Shown: positions 8,154-16,525 of the stretch, piece after piece | Numbering within the stretch: position 1 is the first letter of the stretch | Layout: each line of letters begins with the position of its first letter | Source of the DNA: Streptomyces adelaidensis | GTDB taxonomy: Bacteria > Actinomycetota > Actinomycetes > Streptomycetales > Streptomycetaceae | NCBI RefSeq assembly: GCF_016598475.1 | Contig: NZ_JAEMUX010000070.1 | Location: 1-47,401, forward strand | Direction: 5' to 3' | Length of the DNA: 47,401 nt | Position numbers and translations under genes: made by a program | Notes under the pieces: model-generated | What the model was told of the DNA's origin: nothing | Databases searched by the model: none | What the model saw: only the letters and a program-made list of their open reading frames with translations

Positions 8154-9254
8154 CTACCTCTCCCCGGCGAGACGGCGTTCGAGATAGATGCCGGTGAACA
8201 CCGCCACCTTGGCGCGCAGGGCCCAGGGGTCGAAGGGCTTGCCGATGTAGTCGACGGCGCCGGCGGCGTAGCCGCGGGCGGAGTGTTCGGGGTCGGCGCC
8301 GATCGCGGTGAGGAAGATGATGGGGACGTCGCGGTTGCGGGGGCGGCGTTTGATGTGGGCGGCGGTCTCGTAGCCGTCCATGTCGGGCATCTGCACATCC
8401 ATGATGATCACGGCGAAGTCGTCGTTGTCGAGGAGCGCCTTGAGCGCCTCCTGGCCGGAGGAGACGGCGACGAGTTCCTGGTCGAGGGTGGAGAGCACGG
8501 CGGTCATGGCCAGCAGGTTGTCCGGCTGGTCGTCGACGATGAGGATCTTGGGCATGGTCTGCGGGGCCGCGGGGAGGGTCGCGGCGGTCTGCTGGACCTG
8601 TTCGACGGCCTCCAGCTGGCGTTCGAGGAGGTCGCAGCGTTCCTCGGCGCCGTCGCGTTGCTTGCGGGCGTCGTCGAGGTCGGCGGACAGCCGAACCACT
8701 TCGCCCTGCAACCGGTCCCGCTCGCGCAGCAGTTCGGTGAAGTCGGGGTTGGCGGCGGCCAGGCGGTCGGCCCGCTCCCGTTCGGCGTTCCAGGCCGCTT
8801 CCAGCTGGCTGAGCCGCACTTCGAGGTCGGCGATGCGATGCTTGCGGTCCAGCAGCGCGTCGCCGAGGGCGTCACCGCGCGCGGTGGAACGGCGCGATGT
8901 CCGGTCCGCCTCGGCGAGTTGCTGTTCCAGCTCCTCCATCGCGAGCCTCGACGTCGGGCCGCTCTCGACGGCGGCGCCGTGCAACCGCCGTACGAGTTCG
9001 ATGGCTTCCGGTGTGGCCGCCACGCCGCGGTGTTCGGCGACATCGGTGAACAGGTCCGTCACCACGTCCCACGGCGGGATACGGGTGCCGTTCAGGTACC
9101 GGGAGAAGGTGCCGGCGTCCCGGGTGCGCCGGGCCGCGTAACGGCGTATCGAAACCGGCAGTCCTTCGAACAGTTCGCGGAGCGCCTGGGCCAGGGCGCG
9201 GGACTCCGGGGTCAGATCGCGGGCCAGCGGCCGGAGTTCACCCACGGCGGTCAT
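8154..9254 (-). CDS. HTH - coiled coil - receiver (REC) protein
   Basis: A 366-residue cytoplasmic protein. Residues about 15-65 form a helix-turn-helix-like segment (LPVSIRRYAARR, then FSRYLNGTRIPPWDVV). About 100-225 is a long, highly charged coiled coil. Residues 236-366 are a complete receiver domain with acidic pair Asp241/Asp242, phosphoacceptor Asp286 (IIMDVQMPD), the Thr of FLTA and Lys339 of GKPF. Output and receiver are in reversed order compared with common response regulators. The start at 9254 lies 17 bases inside the preceding small membrane-protein gene, so the two are translationally coupled. No kinase is adjacent; the nearest two-component pair (9748-11618) has its own regulator. 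Confidence 0.8.
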   Translation of the reverse strand: MTAVGELRPLARDLTPESRALAQALRELFEGLPVSIRRYAARRTRDAGTFSRYLNGTRIPPWDVVTDLFTDVAEHRGVAATPEAIELVRRLHGAAVESGPTSRLAMEELEQQLAEADRTSRRSTARGDALGDALLDRKHRIADLEVRLSQLEAAWNAERERADRLAAANPDFTELLRERDRLQGEVVRLSADLDDARKQRDGAEERCDLLERQLEAVEQVQQTAATLPAAPQTMPKILIVDDQPDNLLAMTAVLSTLDQELVAVSSGQEALKALLDNDDFAVIIMDVQMPDMDGYETAAHIKRRPRNRDVPIIFLTAIGADPEHSARGYAAGAVDYIGKPFDPWALRAKVAVFTGIYLERRLAGER

Positions 9255-9480
9255 CAGCCTTCGTGCGCGGCCGGCGCCGGGTGCCCGCGTCGTCGAAGAC
9301 GCTGTGCGCGAGCACCAGGTGGAGGACCTGAACGGTGCCTCCGAGGGCGGCCAGTCCGCACAGGACGCTGCGCGCCGCCCCGTCGCCGGCCAGTGTCGAC
9401 AGCACACCGGCGCCCGCTCCGACCGACAAGGCGGTGACCAGCAACCACACCAACTTCTTCGGCAGCCGTAAACGATCCAT
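9238..9480 (-). CDS. Small two-span membrane protein
   Basis: An 80-residue protein (MDRLRLPKKLVWLLVTALSV). Two hydrophobic segments, about residues 9-30 and 38-60, are followed by a basic tail (GTRRRPRTKADDRRG). The start has a strong GAGGAG 3 bases upstream. Its 3' end overlaps the start of the HTH-coiled-coil-REC gene by 17 bases, which suggests a shared function, perhaps membrane recruitment. I do not recognise the family. Confidence 0.65.
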   Translation of the reverse strand: MDRLRLPKKLVWLLVTALSVGAGAGVLSTLAGDGAARSVLCGLAALGGTVQVLHLVLAHSVFDDAGTRRRPRTKADDRRG

Positions 9481-9747
9481 CGCTCCTCTTTCGGCCCTCA
9501 GCCGGACACCGGCTGCAACGGCGCGCTCCGGATGAGGCGCCGTAAGGGGAATCACAGGATGTAGGGGGATGCGGGCGTTGCGCCGGGAAAACGGCGAAGC
9601 GGCAACGATCGACACCGTTGCGGCCTTTCGTATCCGCTTCCGCAACACGCCCGTCCGCAGGTCAACGGAGCGCGGGCGGTCGGGCGTTGCGGCAACACGC
9701 ATCAGCCGCGACCCCAGCGGTCCATGCCGGCGAGGACCGGGACCGGC
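9481..9747. promoter_or_regulatory. Intergenic region with repeated GTTGC/GCAAC elements
   Basis: This 267-base gap follows the histidine-kinase stop and precedes the small membrane-protein gene. It holds a hairpin AGCCGG-ACA-CCGGCT (9500-9514) next to the start. GTTGC or its complement GCAAC occurs at 9577-9581, 9602-9606, 9617-9621 and 9642-9646, and as the perfect dyad GTTGC-G-GCAAC at 9686-9696. They may be binding sites for a regulator of the 9480 operon. Confidence 0.35.
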
Positions 9748-10944
9748 TCAGTGCGTCCCGTTCACCGGAAGCTCCAGACGGAGTTCGTAGCCGCCGTTCC
9801 CCAGGTGCCCGGACGTGACCGTTCCGCCGAGGAGTTCGGCTCGCTGGCGCAGGCCGATGAGGCCGTGGTGGGCACCGGGGAGGGAGAGGGCGGGGCGGCC
9901 GGGGGCGGTGTTGGTGACGGTGGCGCGGACGGTGCCGTCCTGGTGCCGGATGCGGATGGTGGCCGTGGCACCCGGGGCGTGCTTGCGGATGTTGGTGAGG
10001 GCTTCCTGCACGGTGCGGTAGACGGCGCGCTGCACCGGCGGCGGGAGGTCGGCCGGCAGCTCCGTGCGCAGGTCGGTCTCGATGCCGCTGCCGGTGACGA
10101 GCCGGTCGAGGTCGGCGAGCGAGGGCTGCGGGGTCAGCTCGGTGGGACGGCTGCCGGAGGCGCGCAGTATGCCGACCATGTGCCGCAGCTCGTCCAGGGT
10201 CTGCACACTGAGCAGCCGGATCGTGGCCGCGGCCTCCTTCGCCTCCGGGTCCCGGCTGCCGACCTGGAGGGCCCCGGCCCGCACGGCGATCAGGCTGACC
10301 TGGTGGGAGACGGCGTCGTGCATCTCCCGGGCGAGCTGGGCGCGTTCCCTCGCGAGGACGCCCTGCGCGAGCAGCAGCCGCTCGTGTTCACGTGCCTCCG
10401 ACACCTCGACGAGCCGCAGCGACAACTCCCGGCGGGCCTGCACGAGCTGCCCCAGGAAGAGGGGCGCGGTCGCCTGCGCCAGGCTGTACGAGACCGGGAT
10501 CAGCGCCTGGCGGTCGGACAGGTCGGCGAACTCCGGTGACGGCCACGACCACCAGGTGAGGTCGCAGACCGCGAACCCCACCGCGCAGACGGCCAGCAGG
10601 ACCCGGTGGTGGGTGCGCGAGGCGAGGGTGTAGAGCGCCACCAGCGTGGCGAACACGGCGTCCGTGAACAAGGCGGTCGGCAGCGTGAGCAGGAACGTCG
10701 GCAGCGGCAGCCGGCGGCGCAGGACGAGCGCGGACGTCGCGAGCAGGGCGCAGGCCAGCTCCCGGGGGTGATGGGTGCCCACGTCATGGATCCACACGTC
10801 CAGCAGCGACACCGTGACCAGGACGGTGTCCATCACGGGCGCGGGCGGCGCGGGGGACGCCATCAGCCGTTCCGCCGCACCGGACGTCGGCCGTGCAACC
10901 CCCGTACGGGAGTTCATCCGCCGACCCGTCCCACGGGACGTCAC
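9748..10944 (-). CDS. NarL-type sensor histidine kinase
   Basis: A 398-residue membrane kinase. Hydrophobic segments at about residues 40-165 form the N-terminal sensor region. A HisKA_3 dimerisation domain follows with His209 in AREMHDAVSHQVSLIA, then a compact HATPase domain (VQEALTNIRKHAPGA N-box and HHGLIGLRQRAELLGG G-box). It autophosphorylates on His209 and passes the phosphate to the response regulator encoded just upstream; its GTG (10944) overlaps that gene's TGA. The signal is unknown, since the sensor part is almost all membrane-embedded. The stimulus may concern the cell envelope, as for many Streptomyces kinases of this build. Confidence 0.88.
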   Translation of the reverse strand: MTSRGTGRRMNSRTGVARPTSGAAERLMASPAPPAPVMDTVLVTVSLLDVWIHDVGTHHPRELACALLATSALVLRRRLPLPTFLLTLPTALFTDAVFATLVALYTLASRTHHRVLLAVCAVGFAVCDLTWWSWPSPEFADLSDRQALIPVSYSLAQATAPLFLGQLVQARRELSLRLVEVSEAREHERLLLAQGVLARERAQLAREMHDAVSHQVSLIAVRAGALQVGSRDPEAKEAAATIRLLSVQTLDELRHMVGILRASGSRPTELTPQPSLADLDRLVTGSGIETDLRTELPADLPPPVQRAVYRTVQEALTNIRKHAPGATATIRIRHQDGTVRATVTNTAPGRPALSLPGAHHGLIGLRQRAELLGGTVTSGHLGNGGYELRLELPVNGTH

Positions 10945-11618
10945 GCGCCCTCTCCTTCTGGGCCGGGCGCGCGCTGTGGCCTGAGCAGGCCGGCGCGCTC
11001 GGCCAGCAGGGCCGCCTGGACGCGGCTGCCCACCTCCAGCTTGGTGAGCAGGGCGCTCACATGGTCCTTGACCGTCCCGGTGCTCAGATGCATCCGCTCG
11101 CCGATGTCGGTGTTGGACAGCCCCTCGGTGATGAGGACGAGTACGGCACGCTCGCGCTCGGTCAGCCGGTCGACGAGCCGGCCGGCGGCCTCCCGGGGCC
11201 CGTTGTCCAGGTAGCCGTCGACGACGGTGCGGGTCACCCGGGACGACAGGACGATGCCCCCGGCCGCCAAAGTGCGTACGAGGTACGGCAGTTGCTCGGG
11301 ATCGGTGTCCTTGAGGAGGAAGCCGGCCGCCCCCGACTGCAGGGCCGCCGCCACGTACTCGTCCATGTCGAAGGTGGTGAGCATGGCCACCACGGGAGGG
11401 CGCGGCAGTCTGCGGAGTTCGGCGAGGACGGTCAGCCCGTCCACGTCCGGCATCCGGATGTCCAGCAGGACGACCTCGGGGCGCAGCTCCCGTACGGCGT
11501 GCACGGCCCGGCCGCCGGGGACCGCCGCCACGACGTCGATGCCGTCCGCGGAGTTGAGGATGTGCTCGAAGCCCGTGCGGATCAGGGCCTCGTCGTCGAC
11601 CACCAGTACCCGGATCAC
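10941..11618 (-). CDS. NarL/LuxR-type response regulator
   Basis: A 225-residue protein: REC domain at 1-120 (VIRVLVVDDE, phosphoacceptor Asp53 in VVLLDIRMPD, LLKDTDPEQL near the conserved Lys) and a LuxR-type HTH at about 145-210 (LTERERAVLVLITEGLSNTDI, GTVKDHVSALLTKL). It is the partner of the overlapping kinase gene; regulator first, kinase second. The GTG at 11618 is used because the receiver begins immediately; upstream in-frame sequence is proline-rich and unlike the family. Targets are unknown; the divergent membrane-protein gene at 11798 is one candidate. Confidence 0.88.
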   Translation of the reverse strand: MIRVLVVDDEALIRTGFEHILNSADGIDVVAAVPGGRAVHAVRELRPEVVLLDIRMPDVDGLTVLAELRRLPRPPVVAMLTTFDMDEYVAAALQSGAAGFLLKDTDPEQLPYLVRTLAAGGIVLSSRVTRTVVDGYLDNGPREAAGRLVDRLTERERAVLVLITEGLSNTDIGERMHLSTGTVKDHVSALLTKLEVGSRVQAALLAERAGLLRPQRAPGPEGEGA

Positions 11619-11797
11619 CCGTGCTCCGCTCGCCGCCGGACCACCGCCGGACCGGTACGACGTCCAGGGCCGCCCGCAGGTTCCTTTTCGTACCGGTTTC
11701 CCGTCACCTGGCGGGGGTGGCTCCGGCTGATCGGCGGGAAATACCCGGCCACTCGCCGGATGGGCACGCGCCCGACACGCCCCCGACGCTGAAGTCC

Positions 11798-13162
11798 ATG
11801 ACACCAGAGACGTCATCGGGCTTGTCGTCGAAGCCGACCACCGTGCCCACCACCGCCCCTGCCCCCGCCTCCGCTCCCGCCCCTGCCCCCGCCTCCGCTC
11901 CCGCCGCGGGGCTCACCTCCGTACCCGCCGCGGGGCCCACTTCCGTACCTCCCGCCGCGCCCGGCGTCGAAGAGGGCGGCCGCCCGGCTGTCGTCTCCCG
12001 GGCGCCGTCGGCCGGACGGCTCGTCGGCATCGATCTCGCCCGTGGCCTCGCCGTCTTCGGCATGTACGCCGCCCATGTCGGCCCGGACCCCGAGACCGGC
12101 GGCCCGCTGGGGTTCGTCCTGGAGCTGGCACGGGGGCGTTCCTCCGCCCTGTTCGCGCTGCTCGCCGGCTTCACCCTCGTGCTGATCACCGGCCGCCCGG
12201 AACCCCGCACCGGGCGCGCCGGACGGCAGGCGGTGGCCCGGATGGTCATCCGTTCCGTCGTCCTGATCGTCCTGGGGTTCGCCCTGACCGCCCTCGACAC
12301 CGACGTCGACGTGATCCTCGCCTTCTACGGCCTGACCTTCCTCGCCGTACTCCCGCTGTACCGGCTGCGGGCCGGAACGCTCGCGGCCGTCGCCGCCGTC
12401 GGCGCGCTCGTGATGCCCCAAGTCCTGTACCTGATACGGCTGTCGATCGAGGAGGGGAGCTGGGCGGACACGGTCATCGCCTGGGATCCACTGGCCCGGA
12501 TCAGCGACACGGACGGCTTCATGGAACTGCTGTTCACGGGCGAGTACCCCGTGCTCACCTGGCTGTCGTTCATGCTCGCGGGCATGGCGGTGGCCCGGCT
12601 CGACCTCAGCCGGAGCACCGTCCGCACCCAACTGGCCGTCACCGGGGCGGCGTTGACCGGGCTCGGCTACGGCGGCTCCTGGCTGGCGCTCCGCCTCGTC
12701 CCGCACGCGCGCGCCACCGTCGCCGCAGCGACGGACGGCGATTCGGCCGCCTCGGCCTGGTGGTCCGACACGGTCGGCCACCTCAACGACGACACCCCGG
12801 CGGCCTGGCTCCTGGTGGGCGCGCCGCACAGCCAGACGACGTTCTCCATCCTCGGCAACACCGGCGTCGCACTGCTCCTCGTGGTGCTGTGTGTCACCGC
12901 CATGGACCGGCTGCCACGCTTGCGACGCCTCGCCACCCCCGTCCGCGCCGTCGGAATGACGGCCCTGACCGCGTACGTCCTGCACATCCTCGCCATCCGG
13001 GTGTTCGGCATGGCGGAGGAGACCGGCCCGGCCCTCGTCGACCTGCTCGTCCACAGCGTGACCGCGCTGCTGCTCGCGACCGCCTGGACCCGACGCTTCC
13101 GCCGCGGCCCCCTGGAGTACGGCCTCCACGTCACCACCCGGCCGGCCCGCTACGTCAGGTGA
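11798..13162 (+). CDS. Multi-span membrane protein of the DUF418 / HGSNAT-like acyltransferase type
   Basis: A 454-residue integral membrane protein. Residues 1-70 are a Pro/Ala/Ser/Thr-rich, probably disordered tail encoded partly by a perfect 24-bp tandem repeat. The membrane part begins GRLVGIDLARGLAVFGMYAAH, the signature opening of the DUF1624/DUF418 families related to heparan-alpha-glucosaminide N-acetyltransferase, followed by about ten hydrophobic helices. Such proteins are thought to move acyl groups across the membrane onto sugars or envelope molecules; the substrate here cannot be told. It is divergent from the two-component operon and ends at a strong GC hairpin (13181-13200). 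The ATG at 11798 has only a weak ribosome site (GAAG), so a start inside the low-complexity tail is possible. Confidence 0.75.
   Translation: MTPETSSGLSSKPTTVPTTAPAPASAPAPAPASAPAAGLTSVPAAGPTSVPPAAPGVEEGGRPAVVSRAPSAGRLVGIDLARGLAVFGMYAAHVGPDPETGGPLGFVLELARGRSSALFALLAGFTLVLITGRPEPRTGRAGRQAVARMVIRSVVLIVLGFALTALDTDVDVILAFYGLTFLAVLPLYRLRAGTLAAVAAVGALVMPQVLYLIRLSIEEGSWADTVIAWDPLARISDTDGFMELLFTGEYPVLTWLSFMLAGMAVARLDLSRSTVRTQLAVTGAALTGLGYGGSWLALRLVPHARATVAAATDGDSAASAWWSDTVGHLNDDTPAAWLLVGAPHSQTTFSILGNTGVALLLVVLCVTAMDRLPRLRRLATPVRAVGMTALTAYVLHILAIRVFGMAEETGPALVDLLVHSVTALLLATAWTRRFRRGPLEYGLHVTTRPARYVR
11854..11901 (+). repeat. Perfect 2 x 24-bp tandem repeat coding a Pro/Ala/Ser tail
   Basis: Positions 11854-11877 and 11878-11901 are identical and the match runs on for 4 bases. 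In frame they encode repeated APAPASAP-type units. A looser repeat (AAGLTSVPAAGPTSVP) follows. Because the unit is a multiple of three, copy number can vary without frameshift. Confidence 0.85.
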
Positions 13163-13180
13163 CGTCGGACAGGTCCGCGT

Positions 13181-13200
13181 CGGCCCCCTGGCGGGGGCCG
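13181..13200 (+). terminator. GC hairpin after the membrane acyltransferase-like gene
   Basis: CGGCCCCC (13181-13188) and GGGGGCCG (13193-13200) form a perfect 8-bp stem with a TGGC loop, 19 bases after the stop codon. Confidence 0.65.
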
Positions 13201-13268
13201 TCGACCGCCGCGCAACCGTCGGATCGGGCGACGGCCGGGCGAACTTCGGCCAAACCGGAGCCGATTGA

Positions 13269-13282
13269 CCATGACGTCATGG
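13269..13282. promoter_or_regulatory. Perfect 14-bp palindrome CCATGACGTCATGG
   Basis: A gapless palindrome about 145 bases upstream of the phytase start. It shares the ATGAC/GTCAT core with the direct repeats nearer the gene. Confidence 0.45.
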
Positions 13283-13351
13283 ACAGGCCGCGTCCTCCTG
13301 CGCGCAAGCTTCTCTCCGCACCATCTGCATGTCCCCGACATTCGATGGCGA

Positions 13352-13406
13352 TCATGACGGTCATTCATCGGTCATGGCCGTGATGAAGTCATGACGGTCA
13401 TTCACG
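13352..13406 (+). promoter_or_regulatory. Phytase promoter: GGTCATT repeats, candidate PHO-box-like array
   Basis: TCATGACGGTCATTCA occurs exactly twice, at 13352-13367 and 13389-13404. Between them GGTCATTCATC (13359-13369) and GGTCATGGCCG (13370-13380) are contiguous 11-base units, the repeat length of Streptomyces PHO boxes (direct 11-nt units). The array ends 22 bases before the phytase start. Phosphate control by PhoP would make sense for a phytase, but the GTCAT core differs from the usual GTTCA, so another regulator is possible. Confidence 0.45.
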
Positions 13407-13427
13407 ACGGTAAGGAAGCGAAAGCCT

Positions 13428-14744
13428 GTGAGAACGCCCCGCACCGCTCGAAGAGTCGCCCTTCTCGCCTCGGCCACCGCGCTGACCACCCTCCTCGCGG
13501 CGGCCCCGGCGGGAGCGGGCACGTCCGGCCTGCCGACCGTGACCGCCACCGGTGAGTCGGCGGCGCTCTACGACGACGAGGCCGGCGGCAACTCCGACGC
13601 CGACGACCCGGCGATCTGGCGGAACCCCGCAGACCCCGGCCGCAGCCTCGTCGTCGCCACCGCCAAGGAGGGCGGCCTGCGCGTCTACGACCTGGACGCC
13701 CGCCTCGTGCAGTCGCTGCCCGCGCCAAAGCCGCCGACGGCGGACGGAGCCCCCGGCCGCTTCAACAACGTCGACCTCGTCACCGGCCTGCGCACCTCCA
13801 CCGGCCGGGCCGACGTGGCGGTGGTCAGCGACCGGGGCAACGACCGGCTGCGGTTCTACCGCATCGACCCCTCCCGCCCGAACGGCCCCCTGACCGACGT
13901 CACCGACCCGGCCGCCGCCCCCGTGTTCTCCGTCGACCAGGCCGAGATCAACGACCAGCGCACCGCGTACGGCCTCGCCACCTGGACGGACAGGGCCACC
14001 GGCCGTACGTATGCCCTCGTCAGCCGGCGTGAGCGCACCCGTCTCGCTCTGCTCGAACTCCTGCCGGCGGCGAACGGCAAGGTCGGCTACCGCAAGGTCC
14101 GCACCCTCGACCTGCCCGCCTCCTTCCGCCTCCCCGACGGCACGACCTGGCACCCCTGCGGCGAACCCGATGAACTCCCGCAGGTCGAGGGCATGGTCGT
14201 CGACCCGGCCACCGGCACCCTTTACGCCGGACAGGAGGACATCGGCATCTGGCGCCTGCGCGCCGACCTCACCGGCAAGCCCGTCCTGGTGGACAAGGTG
14301 AAGGAGTACGGCGTCCCCGGAACGTACGACGAGGAGACCGAGGAGTGCGCGCCGGGCACCGACCCCGGCTACGGCGGAAGGCGGCTGTCGGCCGACGTCG
14401 AGGGCCTGACCCTCTATCAGGAGCGGGACGGGGACGGCTACTTGCTCGCCTCTGGCCAGGGCGACGACACCTTCGCCCTGTACGACCGTGAGGTGAGCGA
14501 GGGCAACGAGTACGAGGGCGGTTTCCGGATCGGCGCCGCGTCGGATTCGCTCGACAGTGTGGAGGAGTGCGATGGCGCCGCCGTCCTCAACGTCCCGCTG
14601 GGCAGCCGCTACCCGCGCGGCCTCCTCGTCGTCCAGGACGGCCAGGAGACCCCCGGCGTACCGGACGGCGAGGGCGGCACCCGCACAGCCACCGGCTTCA
14701 AGTTCGTCGACCTCGGCAAGCTGGTGGACGCCACCGGTATGTGA
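13428..14744 (+). CDS. Secreted beta-propeller phytase (myo-inositol-hexakisphosphate phosphohydrolase)
   Basis: A 438-residue exported enzyme. A signal peptide covers about residues 1-31 (RRVALLASATALTTLLAAAPAGA). The mature part is one six-bladed propeller with the BPP hallmarks DADDPAIW, FNNVDLV, VVSDRGNDRLRFY, LPQVEGMVVD, QEDIGIWR and DVEGLTLY. Acidic residues on the propeller axis bind calcium and phosphate in this family. It removes phosphates from phytate outside the cell. GTG 13428 has AAGGAAG about 10 bases upstream. It is monocistronic and convergent with the FadR-type gene, 7 bases away. The repeat-rich promoter suggests tight control. Confidence 0.92.
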   Translation: MRTPRTARRVALLASATALTTLLAAAPAGAGTSGLPTVTATGESAALYDDEAGGNSDADDPAIWRNPADPGRSLVVATAKEGGLRVYDLDARLVQSLPAPKPPTADGAPGRFNNVDLVTGLRTSTGRADVAVVSDRGNDRLRFYRIDPSRPNGPLTDVTDPAAAPVFSVDQAEINDQRTAYGLATWTDRATGRTYALVSRRERTRLALLELLPAANGKVGYRKVRTLDLPASFRLPDGTTWHPCGEPDELPQVEGMVVDPATGTLYAGQEDIGIWRLRADLTGKPVLVDKVKEYGVPGTYDEETEECAPGTDPGYGGRRLSADVEGLTLYQERDGDGYLLASGQGDDTFALYDREVSEGNEYEGGFRIGAASDSLDSVEECDGAAVLNVPLGSRYPRGLLVVQDGQETPGVPDGEGGTRTATGFKFVDLGKLVDATGM

Positions 14745-14751
14745 CAGTCCG

Positions 14752-15459
14752 TCAGCCGTCCAAGGCCAAGGTACGGCAGGGGTCCTCGTCGAGGTCGGCC
14801 GCCAGCCACTGTTCCACCTCGGCGACATGGACCGCCGCGGCGGAGACCGCCAGCGCGGCGTCGCGGGTCCGCAGGGCGCGGAGGATCGCTTCGTGCTCCC
14901 GGTGGGCGTGTTCCACGGCCCGCCCGGTCCGGGTGCCGCGGACGATGCGGACGCGCTGCGTGCGGGTGGAGAGGACCCGCAGCAGCATGGACAGGACGGG
15001 GTTGCCGACCGCCGCCACGATGCGCAGATGGAAGGCGATGTCGTGGCCGACGAACTCCTCGACCGTGGCGGCGGACCGCGACCGCTCCAGGATGGTGCCG
15101 AGCTCCTGGAGGTCCGCGTCGGTGAGGAGGGCGGCGGCCACGCCGGTGGCCTGGGGTTCCAGCAGCCGTCGTACCTGGAGGAGTTGCAGGGCCGTGTGTC
15201 CCTGGGAGACGTCCGAGGCGAAGGAGAGCGACTCCAGCAGGAGATGGGGTTCGAGGCTGGACACGTACGTGCCGTCGCCCTGTCGGGTGACCAGGATGCG
15301 CATGGCGGTCAGCGCCCGGACCGCCTCCCGCAGCGAACTGCGGGAGAGGCCGAGCTGTGCGGCGAGGATCTCCTCCTTGGGGAGGCGGGAGCCCGGGGCC
15401 AGCTCGCCGGCCACGATCATCGCCTTGATCTTGTCCATCGCCTCGTCCGTCAGTGCCAC
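14752..15459 (-). CDS. GntR/FadR-family (FCD) regulator of the deoxy-sugar locus
   Basis: A 235-residue repressor-type protein. Winged HTH at 1-68 (SRLPKEEILAAQLGLSRSSLREAVRAL, then VTRQGDGTYV). Helical FCD effector domain at about 90-225 with the metal-ligand set Asp140, His144, His189 and His211, which in FadR-type regulators holds a metal that contacts carboxylate effectors. A sugar acid such as L-fuconate or a keto-acid intermediate is therefore a plausible inducer. GTG 15459 has AGGAAGG 6 bases upstream. It is the last gene of the leftward transporter operon, 23 bases after the permease. The three dyads at 19435, 19606 and 19665 are its likely operators. Confidence 0.88.
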   Translation of the reverse strand: MALTDEAMDKIKAMIVAGELAPGSRLPKEEILAAQLGLSRSSLREAVRALTAMRILVTRQGDGTYVSSLEPHLLLESLSFASDVSQGHTALQLLQVRRLLEPQATGVAAALLTDADLQELGTILERSRSAATVEEFVGHDIAFHLRIVAAVGNPVLSMLLRVLSTRTQRVRIVRGTRTGRAVEHAHREHEAILRALRTRDAALAVSAAAVHVAEVEQWLAADLDEDPCRTLALDG

Positions 15460-15482
15460 GAGGGTGCCTTCCTGTACAGCGC

Positions 15483-16523
15483 CTACTCCTGCTTCTCGCC
15501 GGAGGCGAAGCGGGAGATGATCAGCGCGACGATGATGATCGCGCCGTTGAGGAACTGGTTCCACAGCGGCGGCACACCCGCGAGCGTCATCACGTTCACG
15601 ACGAGCTGCAGCGTCAGCACACCGGTGAGGGCGCCGAACACCGTGCCCTTGCCGCCGTTGAGGCTCACGCCGCCGATGACGGTCGCGGCGAAGACCTGGA
15701 AGATCCAGCCGCTGCCCTGGGTGGCGGAGATGGACCCGTAGTGCCCGCTGTAGAGGATGCCGGCGAACGCGGCCAGCACACTGCCGAGGATCAGTACCCC
15801 CCACACGATCCGGTCCACCCGGATACCGGCGGTGCGAGCCGCCTCGGCGTTGCCACCGATCGCGTACAGCGCCCGGCCGTGCCGCAGCCAGGCCAGCGCG
15901 CTGCCGCCGAGCGCGAACAGCATCACGCAGATCCAGATCGCGGCCGGTACACCCAGCCAGGACGCCTTGCCGAGGTAGGTGAAGGAGGACGGCAGTTCCA
16001 CGATGGACTGGCCCTCCGAGAGGGCGACCTGGAGTCCGCGCAGCATGGTCAGCATGCCGAGGGTGACGATGAACCCGTTGAGGCGCAGCTTGAGGATCAG
16101 GAACCCGTTGACGGCCCCGATCACCACGCCCACCAGCAGACAGAGCGGGACGGCCGTCCACTCGGGCAGCAGTCCGAGGCCCGTGAACCGGGCGCCGCTG
16201 GTGGGCAGGACCAGCCATACGGCGATGACGGGAGCCACGCCGATGGTGGACTCCAGGGACAGGTCCATCCGGCCGCAGACCAGGATCAGTGCGGTGGCCA
16301 GCACCAGCAGGCTCAGCTCGGTGGACTGCTGGGCCACACCGATGAGGTTGTCGGCGGTGAGGAAGGCCGGCGAGACGATGAAGCCGATCAGCCCCAGGAC
16401 GAGGATGGCCGGGACCAGGGACAGCTCGCGGAAGCGACCGATGCCGAGTCCGCGGCGGGTGTCCCCGGCGGTCTTCGGCGTCACGTCCGCTGTGGGTTCG
16501 GTGACATCAGTGGTGGCGGACAT
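15483..16523 (-). CDS. Sugar ABC transporter permease (RbsC family)
   Basis: A 346-residue membrane protein with about ten hydrophobic helices and the RbsC/MglC-family segments GRMDLSLESTIGVAPV, LNGFIVTLGMLTMLRG, GGNAEAARTAGIRVDRI and VIGGVSLNGGKGTVFGAL. It forms the membrane channel of the importer with the ATPase encoded 2 bases upstream and the lipoprotein at 18250-19296. Position opposite the fucose-pathway operon suggests uptake of L-fucose or a related 6-deoxysugar. Confidence 0.9.
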   Translation of the reverse strand: MSATTDVTEPTADVTPKTAGDTRRGLGIGRFRELSLVPAILVLGLIGFIVSPAFLTADNLIGVAQQSTELSLLVLATALILVCGRMDLSLESTIGVAPVIAVWLVLPTSGARFTGLGLLPEWTAVPLCLLVGVVIGAVNGFLILKLRLNGFIVTLGMLTMLRGLQVALSEGQSIVELPSSFTYLGKASWLGVPAAIWICVMLFALGGSALAWLRHGRALYAIGGNAEAARTAGIRVDRIVWGVLILGSVLAAFAGILYSGHYGSISATQGSGWIFQVFAATVIGGVSLNGGKGTVFGALTGVLTLQLVVNVMTLAGVPPLWNQFLNGAIIIVALIISRFASGEKQE

Positions 16524-16525
16524 GC

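Noticed and set aside
11854..11901. CRISPR-like repeat
   Set aside because: The copies are adjacent without spacers and are part of a coding sequence.
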